9,996 nucleotides of DNA from Brevibacterium picturae (lineage in GTDB: Bacteria; Actinomycetota; Actinomycetes; Actinomycetales; Brevibacteriaceae): contig NZ_JAKDJU010000112.1 of assembly GCF_030453725.1 (NCBI RefSeq), positions 1-9,996 of the forward strand, written 5' to 3'. The notes below the pieces were generated by a model, which was not told the origin of the DNA, searched no databases, and was given only the letters and a program-made list of their open reading frames with translations. Every line of letters begins with the position of its first letter. The stretch's first letter is position 1. The translations under genes were made by a program, and so were the position numbers. This document shows, one piece after another, positions 8,001 to 9,996 of the stretch.

Positions 8001-9996
8001 ATGGTGGACTCGAGGGCGTCGATGATCGTCGTCTCGAGACGGTCGCGATCGGCACCGCGGCTGTCGTCGCGGATGGTGCGCAGTTCTGCGGCGCTGAGGA
8101 TGTCGAGATCCGAAACGAGACGGTTCGGGTCGGTGACGAACTGTTCGAGTACGCTCACGAAGCGTTCGGCGATGTTCCGGGCAGTGGACTCGTCGAACAG
8201 CGCGGAATCGAATTCCAGGGAGCCGGTGATTCCGGCCGCATCACCGCGACGTTCTGCCAGGTCGAGGAGCAGATCGAACTTCGCCTCCGAGACTTGTGGG
8301 CCGGGGGCCGCTTCGACGTGGAGATCACCCATGTCGATATCGACCGGGGTCGTGTTCTGCAGCGTCAGCATCACCTGGAACAGGGGGTGCAGTCCTTCTG
8401 AGCGTGGCGGGTCGACCTCATCGACGACGCGTTCGAATGGGGCATCCTGATTGGCGTAGGCCGAGAGGTTGGATCCGCGGACCCTGTCGATGACATCGGC
8501 GGCGCTGGGATTGCCCGAGGTATCGGTGCGCAGGACGAGCGTATTGACGAAGAACCCGATGAGTTCATCGAGCTTCGTCTCGGTCCTGCCCGCGACGGGG
8601 GTGCCGATGGGGATGTCGCTGCCTGCGCCGAGTTTGTCCAACAGCACCGCGAATGCCGCCTGCAGCACCATGAACAGACTGGCATTGCGCTCGCTGGAGA
8701 GTCGGCGCAGTCCGGCATGGACTCTCGGGCCGATGTCAACGGGAATCGCACGGGAGACGGATCCTGGGACCGCCGCGTTTCTCGCCCGATCGGCGGGAAG
8801 CTGCAGCTGTGAGGGCGCGCCGGCCAACGAGGTCTTCCAGAAGTCCAGCTGCTGCGACAGTGGACTGTTCGGGTCGTCTTCGGTTCCGAGCGCCGTTCGC
8901 TGCCAGAGGGCGTAGTCGGCGTACTGCACGGGAAGAGGCGGAAAGGCCGGGGCCCTTCCCCGCCCACGATTGCGATAGGCGGTGGACAGATCCCGGGCCA
9001 GGGGGCCCAGCGACCAGCCGTCGGCGGCGATGTGGTGGAGAGTCAGCAGCAGCAGATGCTCGTCCTCGTTGAGCCTGATGAGAAGAGCCCTGATCGGAAG
9101 CTCGCTGGAGACGTCGAATCCTCGGGTGGCCTCCGCATCCACGGTGTGGTGGACGAGGTCCTGACTGACCCCGATCGTGGACATGGCGATGCGGGCGTCG
9201 TCCGGGGTGAGAACGACCTGTTCGGGCTGGCCGGCCGTCCACGGGAAGACAGTGCGCAGGCTCTCATGTCGTGCGACGACGTCGTTGATCGCCGCGTGCA
9301 GAGCACCGACGTCGAGTCGTCCTCGCATGCTCAGGGTGAGCGGTATGTTGTATGCCGCAGAACTCGGGTCGAACTGGTTGATGAACCACAGGCGTGCCTG
9401 GGCAGGGGAGAGTGGCAGCGATGTGGGACGGTCTCCTGCGACGAGCTCATGACCGGCGTCGACCGTGGTCGCCTTCGGGTCGAAGCAGGCACTGAGCTCG
9501 CGGACGGTGGGGTGTTGGAAGACCTCGCGCAGGGCGGGTGCGGCGGCGAAGCTCGTCCGCAGAGACGCGACCAGTTGAGTGGCCAGCAGCGAGTGCCCGC
9601 CGAGTTCGAAGAAGTCATCGTCAAGGCCGACGGAGTCCACGCCCAACACGTCGCTGAAGGCCTCAGCCACGACCTGTTCCTGCGGGCCTCTGGGCGCCTC
9701 GGACTCGGAGCGTGCCGATTCCGGCTCCGGGAGGGCCCGGCGGTCGAGTTTGCCGTTGACCGTGAGCGGAATGCTCTCGATCTGCATGATGAACGAGGGG
9801 ACCATGTAGTCCGGGACACGTGCCTTCATGCCCCGACGCACCTCGGCGGTGTCGACCTGGGAATGCGCGGTGACGTAACCGAGCAGCTGAGCGTATCCGG
9901 CCTTATTCTGCCTGATTTCGACGACGGCCGACCCGATTCGAGGATCGGCCTGCAGAGCGAGCTCGACCTCGGAGAGTTCGACACGGTACCCGCGCA
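2066..9996 (-). CDS. Non-ribosomal peptide synthetase, C-terminal part (A'-PCP-C-A-PCP-C-A-PCP-TE), 5' end outside window
   Basis: A multimodular NRPS activates amino acids as adenylates, tethers them to phosphopantetheine arms of carrier domains, joins them in condensation domains and releases the peptide with a thioesterase, in the cytoplasm. 2642 codons are visible; the frame stays open to the window edge, reading RGYRVELSEVE (adenylation core A8) from 9994, so the true start lies outside. Residues here are numbered from the codon at 9841-9839. In order: end of an A domain (to about 40), PCP with Ser84, C with HHIAADG 269-275, A (about 608-1115), PCP with Ser1160, C with HHIATDG 1373-1379, A (about 1710-2232), PCP with Ser2277, and TE with GWSFG around Ser2413. 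All core catalytic residues appear intact and no frameshift is seen. It ends in TAA at 2066, 38 bases before an MbtH-like gene. The family is certain; the peptide product is not known. Confidence 0.97.
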   Translation of the reverse strand, partial: RGYRVELSEVELALQADPRIGSAVVEIRQNKAGYAQLLGYVTAHSQVDTAEVRRGMKARVPDYMVPSFIMQIESIPLTVNGKLDRRALPEPESARSESEAPRGPQEQVVAEAFSDVLGVDSVGLDDDFFELGGHSLLATQLVASLRTSFAAAPALREVFQHPTVRELSACFDPKATTVDAGHELVAGDRPTSLPLSPAQARLWFINQFDPSSAAYNIPLTLSMRGRLDVGALHAAINDVVARHESLRTVFPWTAGQPEQVVLTPDDARIAMSTIGVSQDLVHHTVDAEATRGFDVSSELPIRALLIRLNEDEHLLLLTLHHIAADGWSLGPLARDLSTAYRNRGRGRAPAFPPLPVQYADYALWQRTALGTEDDPNSPLSQQLDFWKTSLAGAPSQLQLPADRARNAAVPGSVSRAIPVDIGPRVHAGLRRLSSERNASLFMVLQAAFAVLLDKLGAGSDIPIGTPVAGRTETKLDELIGFFVNTLVLRTDTSGNPSAADVIDRVRGSNLSAYANQDAPFERVVDEVDPPRSEGLHPLFQVMLTLQNTTPVDIDMGDLHVEAAPGPQVSEAKFDLLLDLAERRGDAAGITGSLEFDSALFDESTARNIAERFVSVLEQFVTDPNRLVSDLDILSAAELRTIRDDSRGADRDRLETTIIDALESTIARLPQRRALVADDTELSFAQLGDRIHRCGRALLARGIGPGQRVAIALPRSADAIIVPLAVLSIGAIAVPIDLSYPQERIRLILDVSDPAAVVVDSPDVPVRPGTAVSTAELSADDLVDPADDGGEGNLGEGAVRDDSHRPTPNDRAYEMYTSGSTGTPKGVAVPHRGLANLLAQHRETIFAEAGLEEASVRVAHTAGLGFDAAWDPVLWLVAGASLHIVDEEVRRDAEAFVDFCRRAQIDALETTPSFVRQLTASGLLDDPEPSAARHHEAAALTIALGGEPVPDDLWQELAQHSGVRAYNFYGPTEFTVDSVTAKVQGDHATIGHPIRNVAAMVLDGHLQEVPYGVVGELYLAGDGIATGYVNRPAETSQRFVANPFDSGERMYRTGDLVRRTLDGSLDFVSRDDDQIKLRGYRIELGDVENALFACEGVEQAAAIVDNPQDPQSARLVGYYAGDADESTVRDHLASALPAPMVPRVLIAVDAMPLTAHGKLDRGRLPAPRLSGGETSRAAETTDEATMCEQFSTVLEADSVGLDDDFFELGGHSLLAVSLIGRIREAFDTDLPLRAIFDAPTPAALLNRLDVSAGASLGTLPTDSGQTPTSDQAPTPDRSAAWAMSPSEWKQSSTRPTAIPLSYGQARMHFLNQLDTKASDYTISLAVRFEGELDPDTLDKSLSQVITRHEILRTVYPSLGGSPVQHILPPAAGHGILVHRTTSSPAATSEDMAREAARGFDLSTDLPLRAVLFDEGGQWVLHLVMHHIATDGASLAPLTQDLSTAYAALRGSACPMQRNLDIQYADFALWQRHVLETQTRPGEDRPLLDHKTQSWRERLDGIPIELPLPSDHPRPHTARQSGRHHRFSLDDRTTQRLNAIAAEAGASLFMALHAVLAGFLSRISGSEDVVIGSPSAGRSDPELADMVGLFVNTVPIRTDVCDQPDFRTLLARTRTAAIDALELDDVPFERLVETVNPPRELGRHPLFQTMLSLENTALPTLDLPGVRTSIEPEVETGDAKFDLSFTFRADSPDSGLDVVLDYNSSMFEPATIVDMCQALSRFADGLVQDPERPIHDIALLDPAEAARAIGQLTGPEPESSLPMVLDVFATTVRQLPHATAVESADTSMSFRELDEAAELLAQELRGLGAGPRSTVSVRLSRGVGIIVATLAVLKSGAAYNPIDIDYPLERARAIVTDAGPLIVLAETGTAEALAPMLADAPVTPTVVEISAADGTVDTTRPAWPRPTSAAAATDPTPQHDPAAYVTFTSGSTGRPKGVEVGHCALANLLAAHRASFLPTPSSEPEQITVAHTTGVGFDAAWDPLLWMLVGHRIHIASAETQRDPQELARLLHDLRIGFWETTPSYLRALRTEPDFADLLDRAAAANAPITLALGGEAIDEELWEWLRERPGINAHNLYGPTEATVDAFAGPVTDSSTPILGSPLHHMRGYVLDERLHHVPAGTTGELYLAGRQLAHGYRGRPGLSAERFVGDPFGEPGERMYRTGDLVVRHRNGDLSFLGRSDNQIQLRGFRVELGEVERALRGAPGVKDALVRSSGADADTMQLVGYVVPDRTDAAGSEALADKARRHVRSIVPSYMVPPRVVALDEIPLTAHGKIDESALPDASQAVVGSRSAPRTPHEDTVATIFAEVLTLPRVGVDESFFELGGHSFLARPLIAAVNDALGAELSVQSLFRSPTVEQLVADADEGATDSIGDSLQRLLPLRTAGAKPPLFAVHPATGISWGFAAMLHGLDPQRPLIGLQMPGLAPGDPEEITASTLTELADDYITQMRTVQPQGPYHLLGWSFGGILAHRLATRLQEKGEEVAFLGILDAYPAGQETNADVGEGAQLWVDYLGANHPDVRVGAEGLDDERALEVLRENGDPLGNVSPETIAAMTAGFFTMARLIREAPVERFNGDLVHFAATQDVPAGTPTAESWRPYVTGHIHVTEVPARHGDMLSATALSEILPVLAIHVDEDAEPHM
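2069..2839 (-). other. Terminal type I thioesterase domain, EntF-like
   Basis: Residues about 2335-2591 form an alpha/beta-hydrolase that takes the finished peptide from PCP-III onto its own serine and releases it by hydrolysis or cyclisation. The nucleophile elbow is GWSFG with Ser2413 (codon 2605-2603). Asp2440 in GILDAYP and His2563 in ARHGDML complete the likely triad. The N-terminal FAVHPATGISWGF and the LGWSFGG...EEVAFLGILD stretch resemble, from memory, the EntF thioesterase (HPASGFAWQF, VAFLGLLD). Whether it hydrolyses, macrocyclises or oligomerises cannot be read from the sequence. Confidence 0.92.
2903..6109 (-). other. NRPS terminal elongation module (C-A-PCP)
   Basis: The C domain (residues about 1245-1690) has LSYGQARMHFLNQ, HHIATDG (1373-1379), IQYADFALWQ and HPLFQTMLSLEN. 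Ala1380 replaces the Trp often found after HHxxxDG. The A domain (about 1710-2232) has A3 TSGSTGRPKG (1875-1884), FDAAWDP (1924-1930), NLYGPTE (2023-2029), A7 YRTGDLV, A8 IQLRGFRVELGEVE, A9 VPSYMVP and A10 HGKIDESALP with Lys2223. Manual GrsA alignment gives D1925, A1926, W1928, E1967, L1998, L2000, L2024, V2032, D2033, K2223, close to the preceding module. PCP-III has ESFFELGGHSFL with Ser2277 (codon 3013-3011); its sequence departs from PCP-I and PCP-II, as expected for a carrier that hands its chain to a thioesterase. Confidence 0.93.
6110..6250 (-). other. Long Pro/Thr/Ser/Gln-rich linker between PCP-II and the last C domain
   Basis: About 47 residues (1198-1244) separate the end of PCP-II from C1 of the next C domain, against roughly 20 for the corresponding PCP-I to C join. 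It is low in complexity, with loosely repeated units (QTPTSDQ, APTPDRS). No stop or start suggests a split protein, so I read it as a flexible intermodule linker. Confidence 0.6.
6251..9421 (-). other. NRPS module (C-A-PCP) next to last
   Basis: The C domain (residues about 141-590) has C1 SPAQARLWFINQ, an intact HHIAADG (catalytic second His, H270), VQYADYALWQ, and HPLFQVMLTLQN, the pattern I associate with actinobacterial LCL condensation domains. The A domain (about 608-1115) shows A3 TSGSTGTPKG (765-774), FDAAWDP (814-820), NFYGPTE (915-921), A7 YRTGDLV (999-1005), A8 IKLRGYRIELGDVE and A10 Lys1106. By manual alignment to GrsA the specificity residues are D815, A816, W818, E857, I890, L892, F916, V924, D925, K1106. 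W818 is uncertain because this loop is one residue shorter than in GrsA. Core A2 is atypical (GAIAVPID instead of GAAYVPLD). PCP-II carries Ser1160 (codon 6364-6362). The substrate is not certain; Glu857 would suit a basic side chain. Confidence 0.93.
9479..9996 (-). other. NRPS domains: C-terminal piece of adenylation domain I and carrier domain PCP-I
   Basis: The piece begins in core motif A8 (RGYRVELSEVE at the window edge), passes A9 (VPDYMVP, residues 9-15) and reaches A10 (NGKLDRRALP, 29-38), whose Lys31 is the conserved catalytic lysine. The substrate pocket of this A domain lies outside the window, so its amino acid cannot be read. PCP-I follows (about 52-121) with DDDFFELGGHSLL; Ser84 (codon 9592-9590) is the phosphopantetheine attachment site. 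The next domain is a C domain, with no epimerase between. Confidence 0.93.

Noticed and set aside
2066..9841. Treating the GTG at 9841 as the NRPS start
   Set aside because: The frame continues upstream to the window edge and encodes conserved A8 sequence (RGYRVELSEVE), so 9841 is internal.

Overview
This GC-rich window (roughly 60-65% G+C by eye) looks like actinomycete chromosome. The signs are GTG starts, end-to-end coding on one strand, an MbtH-like protein and a DrrAB-type exporter. Brevibacterium/Arthrobacter-like Micrococcales or Corynebacteriales relatives would fit, but the sequence alone does not fix the genus. All supported genes are on the minus strand, so transcription runs from position 9996 towards position 1. 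I see no real plus-strand gene, RNA gene, CRISPR array or mobile element.

Layout in transcription order: (1) The 3' part of a giant non-ribosomal peptide synthetase (NRPS) gene fills 9996-2066 and is open at the window edge. Visible domains are A(C-terminal piece)-PCP / C-A-PCP / C-A-PCP-TE, i.e. the end of one module, two complete elongation modules and a terminal thioesterase. (2) After a 38-base gap with a Shine-Dalgarno sequence comes a 68-residue MbtH-like protein (2027-1821). (3) Overlapping it by one base (TAGTG) is a DrrA-type ABC ATPase (1821-838). (4) Overlapping that by four bases (ATGA) is its ABC-2 type permease (841-41). (5) Overlapping that again by an ATGA is the start of another gene (44-1), which runs off the window and cannot be identified.

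The genes read as one operon: a peptide assembly line, the small partner protein that many adenylation domains need for folding and activity, and an exporter for the product. The thioesterase resembles the EntF (enterobactin) type. The two complete adenylation domains share an unusual binding-pocket signature (FDAAWDP, one residue shorter than GrsA in this loop, with Glu at the position matching GrsA 278). I infer similar, possibly basic (ornithine/lysine-like) substrates. A siderophore is a reasonable but unproven product class. No epimerase, methyltransferase or oxidase domain is visible, and both condensation domains look like LCL type, so the C-terminal end of the peptide is probably all-L. 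The pathway class is well known; what may be new is the exact peptide.
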